A DNA stretch of 64,000 bases, taken from contig NZ_WQCA01000013.1 of assembly GCF_013032445.1 (NCBI RefSeq), positions 32,557 through 96,556 of the forward strand, read 5' to 3'. The notes under the pieces are model-generated. The model was given only the letters and a program-made list of their open reading frames with translations. It made no database searches and had not been told where the DNA came from. Positions 17,186 to 26,600 of the stretch are shown here, piece by piece (position 1 is the stretch's first letter; the number at the start of each line of letters is the position of its first letter). Origin of the DNA: Ruegeria arenilitoris. Lineage in GTDB: Bacteria > Pseudomonadota > Alphaproteobacteria > Rhodobacterales > Rhodobacteraceae. Both the position numbers and the translations under genes were made by a program.

Positions 17186-19599
17186 ACGATCAAACCATGA
17201 CCCCCGAAGAACGCGCCGCCAATCTCAAAGGGATGGGAAGCTCGCGCAAACGCGTCGAGGATGTACGCTTTACCCAAGGCAAGGGCAACTATGTCGACGA
17301 CATCAAGCTGGACGGGATGCTGTTCGGTGCCTTTGTCCGCTCGCCCTATGCCCATGCCCGCGTTGTCAGTGTAAACAAGGATGCCGCGTTGGCTGTGCCC
17401 GGCGTTGTTGCTGTGTTGACAGCCGAGGATCTGGCTCCGCTGGGTTTGCATTGGATGCCGACGCTGGCCGGTGACAAGCAAATGGTGCTGGCTGATGGCA
17501 AGGTTCTGTTTCAGGGCCAGGAAGTCGCTTATGTCGTCGCCGAAAATCGATACATCGCAGCGGATGCGGCTGAGATGGTCGAGGTTGAGTACGAGGAACT
17601 GCCCGTCCTGACCGACCCGTTCGAAGCGCTGAAATCGGACGTTGTCCTGCGTGAAGACCTTGCGGGTCAGACCGAGGGCGCACACGGGCCGCGCAAGCAT
17701 CACAACCACATCTTCACGTGGGAACAGGGCGACAAGGATGCAACCGAGGCCGTTCTGGGTGAGGCCGATGTCGTGGCAGAAGAAATGGTCTATTACCATC
17801 GGACCCACCCGTGTCCGCTGGAGACCTGTGGCTGTGTGGCTTCGATGGATAAGGTGACCGGTAAGCTTACGCTTTATGGTACATTCCAGGCCCCGCACGC
17901 GATCCGAACCGTTGTGTCGCTGATCTCTGGTCTCGCCGAGCACAATATCCGGGTGATCAGCCCTGATATCGGTGGCGGCTTCGGTAACAAAGTTGGTGCT
18001 TATGCGGGCTATGTTTGCTCGGTTGTAGCCTCTATTGTCACCGGCCAACCGGTGAAATGGGTCGAGAACCGGATGGAAAACCTTATGTCCACCGCCTTTG
18101 CCCGGGACTACTGGATGCAGGGCAAGATCGCTGCGACCAAGGATGGCAAGATCACTGGTCTCTGGTGCCATACCACAGCAGATCATGGTGGATTTGACGC
18201 GTGTGCCGACCCGACGAAGTTCCCGGCCGGGTTCATGAACATCTGCACCGGGTCGTATGACATCCCCACCGCTTATCTGGCTGTGGATGGGGTTTACACC
18301 AACAAGGCACCGGGCGGTGTCGCCTATCGGTGCTCGTTCAGGGTGACCGAGGCTGCGTATTTCATCGAGCGGATGATCGAGGTTCTGGCCATCAAGCTGA
18401 ACATGGACGCGGCCGAGCTACGCCGGATCAACTTTATCCGCAAGGATCAGTTCCCATATCAGTCTGCGCTGGGATGGGAATATGACTCGGGCGACTATCA
18501 CACTGCGTGGGATAAGGCGTTGAAGGCCGTGGACTATGACGGTCTGCGGGGAGAGCAGGCGCAGCGGATCGAGGACTTCAAAGCCGGAAAGACCCGTAAA
18601 CTGCTGGGAATCGGCCTGACGCATTTCACCGAAATCGTCGGGGCTGGGCCGGTCAAGAACTGCGATATCCTAGGGTTGGGAATGTTCGACTCGTGCGAAA
18701 TCCGGATTCATCCAACCGGTTCCGCCATCGCACGGCTGGGGACGATCAGCCAAGGTCAGGGCCATGCTACGACTTTTGCCCAGATCATTGCTAGCGAGAT
18801 CGGCCTGCCTGCCGATGACATCACGCTGGAAGAAGGCGACACTGATACCGCGCCTTATGGGCTTGGCACCTACGGGTCTCGGTCGACACCCGTTGCCGGC
18901 GCGGCAACGGCGATGGCTGCACGCAAAATCCGCGCCAAGGCGCAGATGATCGCAGCTTACTTGCTTGAAGTCCACGACGACGACGTCGAATGGGACGTTG
19001 ATCGGTTCTCAGTTAAAGGCGCGCCCGAGCGGTTCAAGACCATGAAGGAAATCGCCTATGCCGCCTATAATCAGGCGATCCCGGGGCTGGAACCCGGTCT
19101 GGAGGCGGTCAGCTACTATGACCCGCCGAACATGACCTATCCGTTCGGGGCCTATATCTGTGTCATGGAGATCGACGTGGATACCGGCGAATGGGACGTC
19201 CGGCAGTTCTATGCGCTGGACGACTGCGGTACCCGGATCAACCCGATGATCATCGAAGGGCAGGTCCATGGCGGCGTGACCGAGGCGCTGGCCATCGCGA
19301 TGGGTCAGGAAATCGCCTATGATGAGATGGGCAACGTGAAGACTGGCACTCTGATGGACTTTTTCCTGCCCACGGCATGGGAGACGCCCAACTACACCAC
19401 TGATCACACGGTGACGCCATCTCCGCATCACCCGATCGGTGCCAAGGGCGTGGGCGAGAGCCCGAATGTCGGCGGCGTGCCTGCGTTCTCGAACGCAGTG
19501 CATGATGCATTCCGCCCATTTGGCGTTGTTCAGAGCCATATGCCGCACGACCACTGGCGCATCTGGAAGATCGCCAACGGTCTGGGAATGCACGGCTAA
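17182..19599 (+). CDS. coxL: form I aerobic CO dehydrogenase, Mo-Cu large subunit
   Basis: An 805-residue molybdenum hydroxylase large subunit, close to the 809 residues of the Oligotropha enzyme. The active-site loop reads AYRCSFR with Cys384, the residue that carries the Cu of the Mo-S-Cu centre (Cys388 in Oligotropha). This is the signature of form I, bona fide CO-oxidising enzymes; form II proteins have a different loop. The catalytic glutamate is Glu759 in KGVGESP. The moco-binding region GGGFGNK is also present. The reaction is CO + H2O to CO2 with electrons passed to CoxS. It overlaps coxS by 4 bp and is followed by a GC-rich hairpin before coxD. Confidence 0.97.
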   Translation: MNDQTMTPEERAANLKGMGSSRKRVEDVRFTQGKGNYVDDIKLDGMLFGAFVRSPYAHARVVSVNKDAALAVPGVVAVLTAEDLAPLGLHWMPTLAGDKQMVLADGKVLFQGQEVAYVVAENRYIAADAAEMVEVEYEELPVLTDPFEALKSDVVLREDLAGQTEGAHGPRKHHNHIFTWEQGDKDATEAVLGEADVVAEEMVYYHRTHPCPLETCGCVASMDKVTGKLTLYGTFQAPHAIRTVVSLISGLAEHNIRVISPDIGGGFGNKVGAYAGYVCSVVASIVTGQPVKWVENRMENLMSTAFARDYWMQGKIAATKDGKITGLWCHTTADHGGFDACADPTKFPAGFMNICTGSYDIPTAYLAVDGVYTNKAPGGVAYRCSFRVTEAAYFIERMIEVLAIKLNMDAAELRRINFIRKDQFPYQSALGWEYDSGDYHTAWDKALKAVDYDGLRGEQAQRIEDFKAGKTRKLLGIGLTHFTEIVGAGPVKNCDILGLGMFDSCEIRIHPTGSAIARLGTISQGQGHATTFAQIIASEIGLPADDITLEEGDTDTAPYGLGTYGSRSTPVAGAATAMAARKIRAKAQMIAAYLLEVHDDDVEWDVDRFSVKGAPERFKTMKEIAYAAYNQAIPGLEPGLEAVSYYDPPNMTYPFGAYICVMEIDVDTGEWDVRQFYALDDCGTRINPMIIEGQVHGGVTEALAIAMGQEIAYDEMGNVKTGTLMDFFLPTAWETPNYTTDHTVTPSPHHPIGAKGVGESPNVGGVPAFSNAVHDAFRPFGVVQSHMPHDHWRIWKIANGLGMHG

Positions 19600-19607
19600 C
19601 AGGAAAA

Positions 19608-19636
19608 GCCGCCGCGCTTAAATACGGCGCGGCGGC
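19608..19636 (+). promoter_or_regulatory. intercistronic GC-rich hairpin between coxL and coxD
   Basis: A perfect 10-bp stem (GCCGCCGCGC paired with GCGCGGCGGC) with a 9-nt loop lies 8 nt after the coxL stop and 16 nt before coxD. No T-tract follows, so it is not a standard intrinsic terminator. It could shield the coxMSL mRNA from 3' exonucleases or partly attenuate readthrough into the maturation genes. Confidence 0.6.
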
Positions 19637-19652
19637 AATCCAGGAGAATTGC

Positions 19653-20519
19653 ATGAGCTTGCAGGACATACAGCAAGGCCTCGCCGAGGTGGGCTATGTT
19701 GCCGACGACCGATTGGCGATGGCGCTTCATCTGGCACAGATTCTTGGGCGTCCGCTGCTGTTGGAAGGGCCAGCAGGGGTCGGAAAAACCGAGGTCGCAA
19801 AGGCGTTGGCGGCACAGCGCGCGGCGCGGTTGATCCGGTTGCAATGCTACGAAGGGCTGGATGCCAGCCACGCGATATATGAATGGAATTACCAGCGCCA
19901 GTTGCTGGCTATTCGTGCAAGCGAGGCACAGGGTGGCACCAGCGAGGCCCAGCTATTTACTGATGACTATCTGCTGAAGCGACCTTTACTGGAAGCAATC
20001 AGCGAAGAAGAACCGCCTGTTCTGCTGATTGATGAAATCGACAGGGCGGATGAGGAGTTTGAGGCCTATCTGCTCGAAATTTTGTCGGACTTTCAGATCA
20101 CCATTCCCGAACTTGGAACCATCAAGGCGCGTTCGCGGCCCATCGTGATCCTGACGGCGAATGGGACGCGGGACCTTTCGGACGCGCTGCGGCGTCGGTG
20201 CCTGTACAGTTTCCTTGACTACCCATCGCGTGAAACGGAGATGGCGATCCTGAAAGCCCGCATGCCCGAAGTTGAAGGGCTGTTGGCGCGCCAGATTGTT
20301 GGCGTTGTGCAGGCGCTGCGCAAAGAAGACTTGGAGAAGACCCCTGGCATTGCCGAAATGTTGGACTGGGCAGCGGCCCTTTCGGGGCTGGGTGTAAACG
20401 ACATGGCGCAGTCCAGCGAAGAGGTTCAGGCAACCCTTGTTTGTCTTCTAAAAACTGCAACCGACTATGACGCTGCCCCGCCCGAAGTGATGGATCGCCT
20501 GATCGGAAAGGTGGCGTGA
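19653..20519 (+). CDS. coxD: CoxD, MoxR-type AAA+ ATPase for active-site maturation
   Basis: A 288-residue AAA+ ATPase of the MoxR/CoxD group. Walker A is GPAGVGKT at residues 39-46, Walker B is VLLIDEIDRAD, and sensor 1 is ILTANGTRDLSDALRRRC. In Oligotropha CoxD is a partial-unfoldase-type ATPase needed to introduce sulfur and copper into the Mo-Cu site of CoxL. GGAG lies upstream of the ATG. The stop codon overlaps the start of coxE (TGATG), so the two are translationally coupled, in line with their known partnership. Confidence 0.93.
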   Translation: MSLQDIQQGLAEVGYVADDRLAMALHLAQILGRPLLLEGPAGVGKTEVAKALAAQRAARLIRLQCYEGLDASHAIYEWNYQRQLLAIRASEAQGGTSEAQLFTDDYLLKRPLLEAISEEEPPVLLIDEIDRADEEFEAYLLEILSDFQITIPELGTIKARSRPIVILTANGTRDLSDALRRRCLYSFLDYPSRETEMAILKARMPEVEGLLARQIVGVVQALRKEDLEKTPGIAEMLDWAAALSGLGVNDMAQSSEEVQATLVCLLKTATDYDAAPPEVMDRLIGKVA

Positions 20520-21706
20520 TGCAGGTCACCCGATTCCCCTCTCGCGCGTCTGGTTTGGCGGATCGCATGTCCGGCTTCATCGCACATCTGCGTATGAACG
20601 GAATGCGTGTGGGACCGGCTGAAACGGCGGATGCGTTGGCCGCGCTGGCGGCGGTTGAGGCGACGGATGTCAGACAGGCCCAGCAAGCGCTTTGCGTGTT
20701 GTTGGCAGGCGACGCTGACGATTGGCGGCGTTTCGATGATCTGTTTGAAGCCTATTGGTTCAACGCTGGCAAGCAACGCGCGGGAACCGCCCAAACGGCG
20801 CATGTGCGGGTTCAATCCGCAAAACCGATGATCTGGCAGCAAGAGAGCCAAGATGCTCAAGAAACCGAGACCGGTACGGATCAGGCCGCCGCACCTGATA
20901 CCGGCGATGGGGAGGCCGTGGGGAGAGACGGGAAGCTGATTGCGACCCGTTCGGCCAACCTGTCGCGCCGGGATTTGCGCGAGTTGATGGATGAAGACGC
21001 GCTGCGGCAGGCCGAACAAGCCGCAACGGCCATCGCGCGCGCTATCCGCGATCGGCGCTCGCGTCGGCGCAAACAGGCGCTGCGAGGACCAGCTCTGGAT
21101 ATGCGCCGGATACAACGCGCCAGCCTCGCAAGAGGTGGAGAGCCCATGGATCTGTATCGCCGTGCTCGCCCACCGCGCCCGATGCGGATCGTAGCTTTGT
21201 GTGACGTAAGCGGTTCGATGACGGTCTATTCGCGGGTTTTTCTGGCATTCCTCAAAGGTCTGATTGGCAGTGGAACAGAGGCGGATGCCTATCTCTTTCA
21301 CACCCGTCTGATGCGTGTGACTGATGCACTGCGCGATCATGACACGCTGCGCGCGGCTGGACGGTTATCACTCATGGCCGAAGGGTTTGGCGGTGGGACC
21401 GACATCTCGGGAAGCCTTGAGAGGTTTCTGAACGGATACGGTGCCCGCGCATTGAACGGGCGGACGATCGTATTGATCCTCTCGGACGGCTATTGCAGCG
21501 CGTCGCCTGAGGCCCTGGGAGATGCTCTTGCTCGGATTCGGCGCAAGGCGCGGCGGATTGTTTGGCTGAATCCTCTTAAAGGATGGAAAGACTATCAGCC
21601 AATTGCCGCCGCTATACAGGCTGCGGAGCCGTATCTGGATGCGCACCTACCGGCCAACACGCTCAACGCGCTGGCGGCATTAGAACCCGAATTCCGAAAA
21701 CTGTGA
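20519..21706 (+). CDS. coxE: CoxE, VWA-domain (MIDAS) maturation protein
   Basis: A 395-residue protein ending in a von Willebrand A domain with the MIDAS motif DVSGSM beginning at Asp229 and later the conserved Thr/Asp segments GGTDISGS and LSDGY. The N-terminal half is helical and basic and fits the CoxE/YeaD-like family. CoxE works with the MoxR ATPase CoxD in building the CuSMo cluster. The start is taken at 20519, where the ATG overlaps the coxD stop; a GTG one codon earlier is also in frame. Confidence 0.92.
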   Translation: MQVTRFPSRASGLADRMSGFIAHLRMNGMRVGPAETADALAALAAVEATDVRQAQQALCVLLAGDADDWRRFDDLFEAYWFNAGKQRAGTAQTAHVRVQSAKPMIWQQESQDAQETETGTDQAAAPDTGDGEAVGRDGKLIATRSANLSRRDLRELMDEDALRQAEQAATAIARAIRDRRSRRRKQALRGPALDMRRIQRASLARGGEPMDLYRRARPPRPMRIVALCDVSGSMTVYSRVFLAFLKGLIGSGTEADAYLFHTRLMRVTDALRDHDTLRAAGRLSLMAEGFGGGTDISGSLERFLNGYGARALNGRTIVLILSDGYCSASPEALGDALARIRRKARRIVWLNPLKGWKDYQPIAAAIQAAEPYLDAHLPANTLNALAALEPEFRKL

Positions 21707-21718
21707 AAGGACACGGCG

Positions 21719-22531
21719 ATGGCAGGTTTCGACATTTTCGACACGATTGAGGAGTTGCGCCAAAAGGGCGAAGCCTTTTGCGTGGCAACGGTCCTTCGCA
21801 CTGCCGACGCAACCTCGGCCAAGGCAGGTGGCAAGGCCGTGATCATGCGGGACGGGTGTATTTTGGGGCATCTGGGCGGAGCGTGTGTGCAGCGCGTCGT
21901 ACGCGCGTCGGCGCAGGAGGCCCTTGCGTGTGGTGCTCCGAAAATGATCCGCGTGAAACCTTCGGACAAGGTAGTTTCGATGACAGACCCGGATGGTGTT
22001 GAGACCTTCAAAAGCGGTTGTCCTTCGGGCGGAACGGTCGATTTGCTGATCGAACCCTATCAGCACGCCCCGCGCCTGGTCATTTTCGGAGAGTCTCCGA
22101 TTGCACACGCGCTTGCCGCGCACGCGGCGCTGACCGGGTTGCGTGTTTGCTTGCCTGAAGGTTCAGAATGCTCGGTGGAATTCATAGGTTTTGATCCGAA
22201 GGACCTAAGCACATTGGGGGTTGAACCACGCGATTTCGCGGTAGTTGCCTCACAGGGGAAGGACGATGGTGCAGTGCTGAAATCTGCGCTTGAATCACCA
22301 GCACGACGCGTTTCGATGGTCGCGAGCCACCGCAAGGCCAAGGTGTTGTGCGAGAGGTTGGAAGCTCAGGGAATGACCGCCGAGCAGACCAGTCGGCTCA
22401 AGTCACCGGCCGGTCTGGATATCCATGCAATCGACCCGCACGAAATCGCCCTGTCGATCCTCGCCGAGATCATCCTTTGGCGGAATTCAGACAATTCCGA
22501 GGAGACGTCGCATGATGAAAAAATGGCTTAA
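21719..22531 (+). CDS. coxF: CoxF, XdhC/CoxI-family molybdenum cofactor insertion protein
   Basis: A 270-residue member of the XdhC/CoxI/CoxF family. The N-terminal XdhC domain has FCVATVLRTADATSAKAGGKAV and GHLGGACVQ, and the C-terminal Rossmann-like domain starts RLVIFGESPIAHALAAHA. XdhC proteins bind Mo cofactor and promote its sulfuration and insertion. Position after coxE supports the CoxF name over CoxI. GAAAGGA lies before the start. The gene's last 20 nt overlap a 36-codon ORF in another frame. Confidence 0.88.
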   Translation: MAGFDIFDTIEELRQKGEAFCVATVLRTADATSAKAGGKAVIMRDGCILGHLGGACVQRVVRASAQEALACGAPKMIRVKPSDKVVSMTDPDGVETFKSGCPSGGTVDLLIEPYQHAPRLVIFGESPIAHALAAHAALTGLRVCLPEGSECSVEFIGFDPKDLSTLGVEPRDFAVVASQGKDDGAVLKSALESPARRVSMVASHRKAKVLCERLEAQGMTAEQTSRLKSPAGLDIHAIDPHEIALSILAEIILWRNSDNSEETSHDEKMA

Positions 22532-22622
22532 ATGGTTGCAGTCCTTTCGGACTGTGAAGCCGGAACAAACCCCTGAAGAGGCGACCGAGACCGCACTTCG
22601 CGTTTTCCCAAGATGCTGTTGA
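22512..22622 (+). CDS. 36-residue amphipathic peptide ORF between coxF and coxG
   Basis: The frame starts ATG ATG at 22512, with GAGGAGA placed 6 nt upstream inside the coxF coding end. That is a stronger ribosome site than those of some neighbouring genes. The peptide begins MMKKWLKWLQSFR, a basic, Trp-rich amphipathic segment, continues with an acidic EQTPEEATE stretch and ends in a Cys-Cys pair. The ORF ends 15 bp before coxG. It is not a known cox gene. A membrane-peripheral helix is a reasonable reading. It could still be a chance ORF; conservation in related cox operons would decide. Confidence 0.5.
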   Translation: MMKKWLKWLQSFRTVKPEQTPEEATETALRVFPRCC

Positions 22623-22637
22623 GTAAAGGACTCTCAA

Positions 22638-23090
22638 ATGGAACTAAATGACGAAATCCGAATCTCTGCTCCGCGTGACGTCGTGTACCGAGCGCTAAAT
22701 GATCCGGATGTGTTGCGTGAGTGCATTCCCGGTTGCGAGGAATTGATCCAGCATTCTCCCGAGCACTTGGAGGCTAAAGTTGTGCTCAAAATCGGCCCCG
22801 TCAAGGCTCGGTTCAGCGGCGAAGTAACGTTGGATAACTCCAAAGCTCCGGATGAGTTTTCCCTGACTGGTGAAGGAAAAGGAGGCGCTGCGGGCTTTGC
22901 CAAAGGGGGTGCGGATGTCAATCTTAGCACGGAGGGCCAGGAAACAGTTTTATCCTATACTGCCAAGGTCACAATCGGCGGAAAAATAGCGCAATTGGGC
23001 AGCCGGTTGATTTCAGGGACTGCAAAAAAACTTTCAGCCAAGTTTTTCGACAGGTTTGGGGAAATCGTCGCCGAGCAACACGTCGGCTAG
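22638..23090 (+). CDS. coxG: CoxG, SRPBCC-fold protein without membrane anchor
   Basis: A 150-residue SRPBCC/CoxG-domain protein. Family signatures are APRDVVYRALNDPDVLRECIPGCE, KIGPVKARFSGEV and LTGEGKGGAAGFAKGGA. CoxG proteins recruit CO dehydrogenase to the cytoplasmic membrane and have been linked to quinone handover. In Oligotropha the protein is longer and ends in a hydrophobic helix. Here the chain stops just after the domain (EIVAEQHVG) with no hydrophobic tail. GTAAAGGA lies upstream. It is the last gene of the cluster and is followed by IS debris, but the stop looks natural because the domain is complete. Confidence 0.9.
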   Translation: MELNDEIRISAPRDVVYRALNDPDVLRECIPGCEELIQHSPEHLEAKVVLKIGPVKARFSGEVTLDNSKAPDEFSLTGEGKGGAAGFAKGGADVNLSTEGQETVLSYTAKVTIGGKIAQLGSRLISGTAKKLSAKFFDRFGEIVAEQHVG

Positions 23091-23261
23091 GGTCAGGACT
23101 TCGGTGCCGAGGCTTTCCAAGTCAAACGGTTTGGCGCAAAATTATTGATCCGTCGAAGCGGTGTTGTCAGGCCTGTACTTGTCTGCCCTGCTATGGGAGT
23201 CGATCATTGGTACTTTGAACCAAAGCGGAGCCGTTCCTCACAACTTGCAAATGATTGACAG

Positions 23262-23697
23262 GGTCCTGTCAGAAGAACTTGGGTTGAGGCGGGCAGGGTG
23301 CTCTCGTAGCCTTCGCGCATGATTAAACAATCGCCATTCAGGTACTTCAGGACTAGTCCAGAGGTCATTCTTTTGGCTGCAATGCTGTACGTTTGTTTCC
23401 CATTGTCCCTTCGAGACGTGGAAGACCTATTGCACGAACGGGGAATTGAGGTGAGCCACTAAACTGTCCGATATTGGTGGAACAGGTTTGGCCCGATGTT
23501 TGCTGCTGAGATAAGGCGGAAGCGTGTTCAGCAATTGTGCGCGTTCTCCAAATGGCAGGGGCACGGGGACGAGGTTATCGTGAAGGTGAATGGCAAGTTG
23601 CATTATCTGTGGCGCGCAGTAGATCATGAAGGCGAGGTGCTTGAAACCGTGGACATCAAACGTCGAAACAAGCCGGCGGCATTGAAATTCCTCAGGA
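23262..23697 (+). mobile_element. truncated IS6-family element (copy A) with dead transposase gene
   Basis: The left terminus reads GGTCCTGTCAGAAGAACTT. The transposase frame starts at ATG 23319 (MIKQSPFRYFRTSPEVI), contains an in-frame TAA at 23460-23462 within SH-TVRYWW, and ends abruptly at about 23697, where the left end of a second IS6 copy begins. The first part matches the N-terminal HTH and the start of the DDE domain (GHGDEV, where the other copies have WHVDEV). Copy A is therefore both truncated and nonsense-mutated. Confidence 0.85.
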
Positions 23698-24515
23698 GGC
23701 CTTGTCATAAGAACTTTGCTTGAGGCGGGCAGGATGCTCTCGTAGCCTTCAAGCAAGAATAAACGGTCGCCCTTCAAGTACTTCAAGACCAGTCCCGCGA
23801 TTATTCGTTTGGCGGTGATGCTTTATGTTCGGTTCCCACTATCGCTTCGAAACGTGGAAGATCTGTTGCATGAGCGCGGCATTGAAGTGAGCCACGAGAC
23901 AGTGCGGTATTGGTGGAACCGTTTCGGTCCGATGTTCGCGGCGGAGATCCGGAGAAAACGGGTCCAGCAGCTGCGGGCATACTCAAAATCGAAATGGCAT
24001 GTCGACGAAGTCTTCGTAAAGGTAGACGGTCGGCGGCACTACCTGTGGCGCGCCGTTGATCACGAAGGCGAAGTGCTGGAAGCCAATGTCACCAAACGTC
24101 AAAACAAGCAGGCGGCATTGAAATTCCTCAAGAAATTGATGCGACGACACGGTGCTGCGGATGAAGTTGCCACCGATCGCTTCGCGTTATACCCAGCCGC
24201 GCTCAGAGAACTCGGTGTGACGGAAAAGCAAAAGACGGGCAGGTGGCTCAATAACCGGATTGAGAACTCACACCTCGCGTTTCGACGACGAGAACGCGCA
24301 ATGAGGCGTTTCAGGCGGATGCGAATTTTATAGAAGTTCGCCGCCGTCCATTCCTTTATCTACAACCACTTCAACCAGGAAAGATCTCTCACTAGCCGAG
24401 ACACCTTCAAGCTGACACGCACCGCTGCTCTCGCCGAGTGGCGCAAGCTTGGTGCGGCATAAAGGGCAGCGATATTGGCCTTGCTGAGGCTAGTTCGAAT
24501 TTGTCTGACAGCACC
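23698..24515 (+). mobile_element. full-length IS6-family element (copy B), inactive
   Basis: An 818-bp element with left end GGCCTTGTCATAAGAAC and right end whose complement is GGTGCTGTCAGACAAATTCG; the termini are imperfect inverted repeats of the IS6 type. It is inserted directly into the transposase gene of copy A. The right flank is a phage terminase fragment. I see no 8-bp target duplication around the A/B pair, which suggests deletion after insertion. Confidence 0.8.
23755..24462 (+). pseudogene. IS6-family transposase, start codon lost and one nonsense codon
   Basis: Aligned to the sister copies, the start codon position 23755 is AAG instead of ATG. The frame then reads NKRSPFKYFKTSPAIIRLAV, the HTH, and the DDE core (WHVDEVFVKVDG, DRFALYPAALREL, RRRERAM), with TAG at 24331-24333 interrupting the C-terminal segment that ends LTRTAALAEWRKLGAA. 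The first Asp lies in WHVDE and the catalytic Glu region in NRIENSHLAFRRRE. Two independent lesions make it non-functional. Confidence 0.85.
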
Positions 24516-24520
24516 ATCTT

Positions 24521-25228
24521 TTGTGTCCGTCGCGCATGGATCAGCAAACGTTGGATACGAAGCGTCTCGAAATGGGCGCGGCCGTGTTCAATTGCCAGTA
24601 TCAGCAGAACCCAATTGCGCCGGATGGATCACCCTTGCGCTGGGAGTGGTTCGGTACTTACGAAACCATCGATGATCGTCGCTGGTTCCAACTGGTTGTT
24701 CAAAGCTGGGATACGGGCATGTCTACGGATCCCCGGTCCGACTTCTCTGCCTGTACGACTTGGGGCTTCCGCGAAAACGCGTGGTTCCTTCTTGACGTCT
24801 GGCGAGGGCAGGTGGACTACACGGCCCTGAAGTCCAAGGCATTGAATCTTGTCAACCGCTGGGATCCCGACCGCGTTCTCATCGAAGATGCGGCAAGCGG
24901 AAAACCACTCTTTGACGAGTTGTTCTTTGACGATCGCCGACGGTTCGAACGCATTAAACCTGACAAGGATAAGGAAACCCGGTTCCAGTCAGCCTGCAGT
25001 CCGGTCGAAGAGGGCAAGGTGTACCTACCAACCGAGGCTCCCTGGCTGGCGGCATTCAAACGCGAGCTGCAGTTCTTTCCGCGCGGGTGTAACGACGATC
25101 AGGTCGGCAGCTTCTCTCAGTTCCTGAACTAGACCAAAGGGCTGGGATTCTACCGGGCACTGGGTCGCGATCACCAGATCAATATCGAACGCCGGGAGCG
25201 CAATCGCGAGCGGATCAGACGGCGATAA
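24521..25228 (+). pseudogene. phage terminase large subunit, C-terminal fragment with amber codon
   Basis: The frame reads RMDQQTLDTKRLEMG, then FNCQYQQNPIAPDGSPLRW, and WDTGMSTDPRSDFSACTTWG, the join between the ATPase and RNase H-like nuclease domains of TerL proteins. Nuclease-type acidic residues are seen in SWDTG and VLIEDAASG. The N-terminal ATPase part is missing, cut off by IS copy B. An in-frame TAG at 25130-25132 replaces an expected Trp codon; the frame continues TKGLGFYRALGRDHQINIE to a stop at 25226-25228. It is a relic of a lost prophage. Confidence 0.8.
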
Positions 25229-25427
25229 AACAGAAAACAAAGTTCGAGGCCGATAGTCGGCCTTGAATTGCCCAGTGAAGCCTTGGTCATTGGGCCCGAA
25301 GGGCGGACAGAGGAACTTCGGGCACTCGGCATGAAGGTCTGCTTTGCGGACAAACCTGCCTTTTAACACTTGGCGCCAAAAATCCGGTTCCTGCTTTTGC
25401 GGTGCAGAAAGAAAATGCAACACTGAA

Positions 25428-26600
25428 TCAAAGCTCTCCTTCGACGAGAGAAAACAATTCGATTGGACGGACAAGGCCACGAACTTCGTTAAACCCACAA
25501 GAGGAAAACATATCAGGGGAGGCATCAGCAATCGCTGATGTGGCCAGTACTCTACGGCCAATAGATTTGGTTAAACCCTCAATTCGACTGGCCACGTTCA
25601 CTGCGCCCCCGAGAACTGTAAAATCAAGCCTTCCTGGGCTGCCGATGTTGCCATAGCTGACTTGCCCAACATTGATCCCGATTCCAACATCCAAAGACGG
25701 CTTTTTAGCCTCGGCGCGGCGACGGTTGAGCATCGTCAAACCGGTCAATACACTTTGTGCGGCTTGCGCTGCCTTTCGGCATCGTTCGGCGTGATCAGCC
25801 TGAGTTGCGATGGTGAAGATCGAAAGAATTCCATCACCCATAAACTTGAGAACATCGCCACCGTTATCCTCCACAGACTGAACAACCAAATCAAAGTAAC
25901 CACTCAGCGCGTCAAAAACATCTTCCGCGGGTGCGACTTCTGAAAGCGCCGTGAAACCTCGTAAATCAGAAAACATGACGACCGCATCAACTGTCGTTCG
26001 TTCACCTCGCTTGATCCGCCCGTTCCACACGGCATCGGAGGGCCCATCGCCAAGATATGTTCGTAATAGACCCTTGGCGGACTTGCGCATCGTAACAGGT
26101 TCCAAAGCGCAAGACAGAGCAGGCAGTGCGGCCTCAATCAATTCCAGATGTCGTGGTGAAAAGCCTTCTCGTTCTTGCGTGACAAACGTGCAGCCGTGCA
26201 GAGATTCATCGCCATAATACATCAGAGTCGCATAGTAATCTGTGCCACCTAACCCAGCGAATTCAAGGTACGATGAATGCTCAGTCTTTGGATTCAGTTG
26301 TCGCAGACTTTTGTGAAGAGGCTTTCTGTGCTTCAGAATGTACTCAAATGAGCTGCCAACATACCCTTCTGTCAACATCGTTTCATGAGTTACGTCGTAG
26401 CTGTCGGTACCATCAGGTGTCCAAACGACCCCCCATGCAATGAGTAGCGGATTGGCGAAGCGCTGACCGATATTGACCCGCCATAGCGGCACACCCTCGT
26501 CAATTAAGGAGGAGCAGAAATGAGAAACTACTTTCACGGGGTCGCCTGAGCGGCGTCCTTCGGTAATCATCCAGTCGGTTAGTTGTGCTACTGAGACCAT
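25428..26600 (-). CDS. class III adenylate/guanylate cyclase with N-terminal sensor domain
   Basis: A 390-residue cytoplasmic protein. Residues about 1-190 form a GAF-like or related sensory domain; the C-terminal about 180 residues are a class III nucleotidyl cyclase. Metal-binding Asp residues sit in MFSDLRGFT and FMGDGILSIF, and the transition-state Asn/Arg pair is in VNVASRIEGLTK. It should make cAMP (or cGMP) in response to an unknown signal. No cAMP receptor or partner gene is adjacent. It is convergent with the terminase relic and stands alone. Confidence 0.88.
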   Translation of the reverse strand: MVSVAQLTDWMITEGRRSGDPVKVVSHFCSSLIDEGVPLWRVNIGQRFANPLLIAWGVVWTPDGTDSYDVTHETMLTEGYVGSSFEYILKHRKPLHKSLRQLNPKTEHSSYLEFAGLGGTDYYATLMYYGDESLHGCTFVTQEREGFSPRHLELIEAALPALSCALEPVTMRKSAKGLLRTYLGDGPSDAVWNGRIKRGERTTVDAVVMFSDLRGFTALSEVAPAEDVFDALSGYFDLVVQSVEDNGGDVLKFMGDGILSIFTIATQADHAERCRKAAQAAQSVLTGLTMLNRRRAEAKKPSLDVGIGINVGQVSYGNIGSPGRLDFTVLGGAVNVASRIEGLTKSIGRRVLATSAIADASPDMFSSCGFNEVRGLVRPIELFSLVEGEL

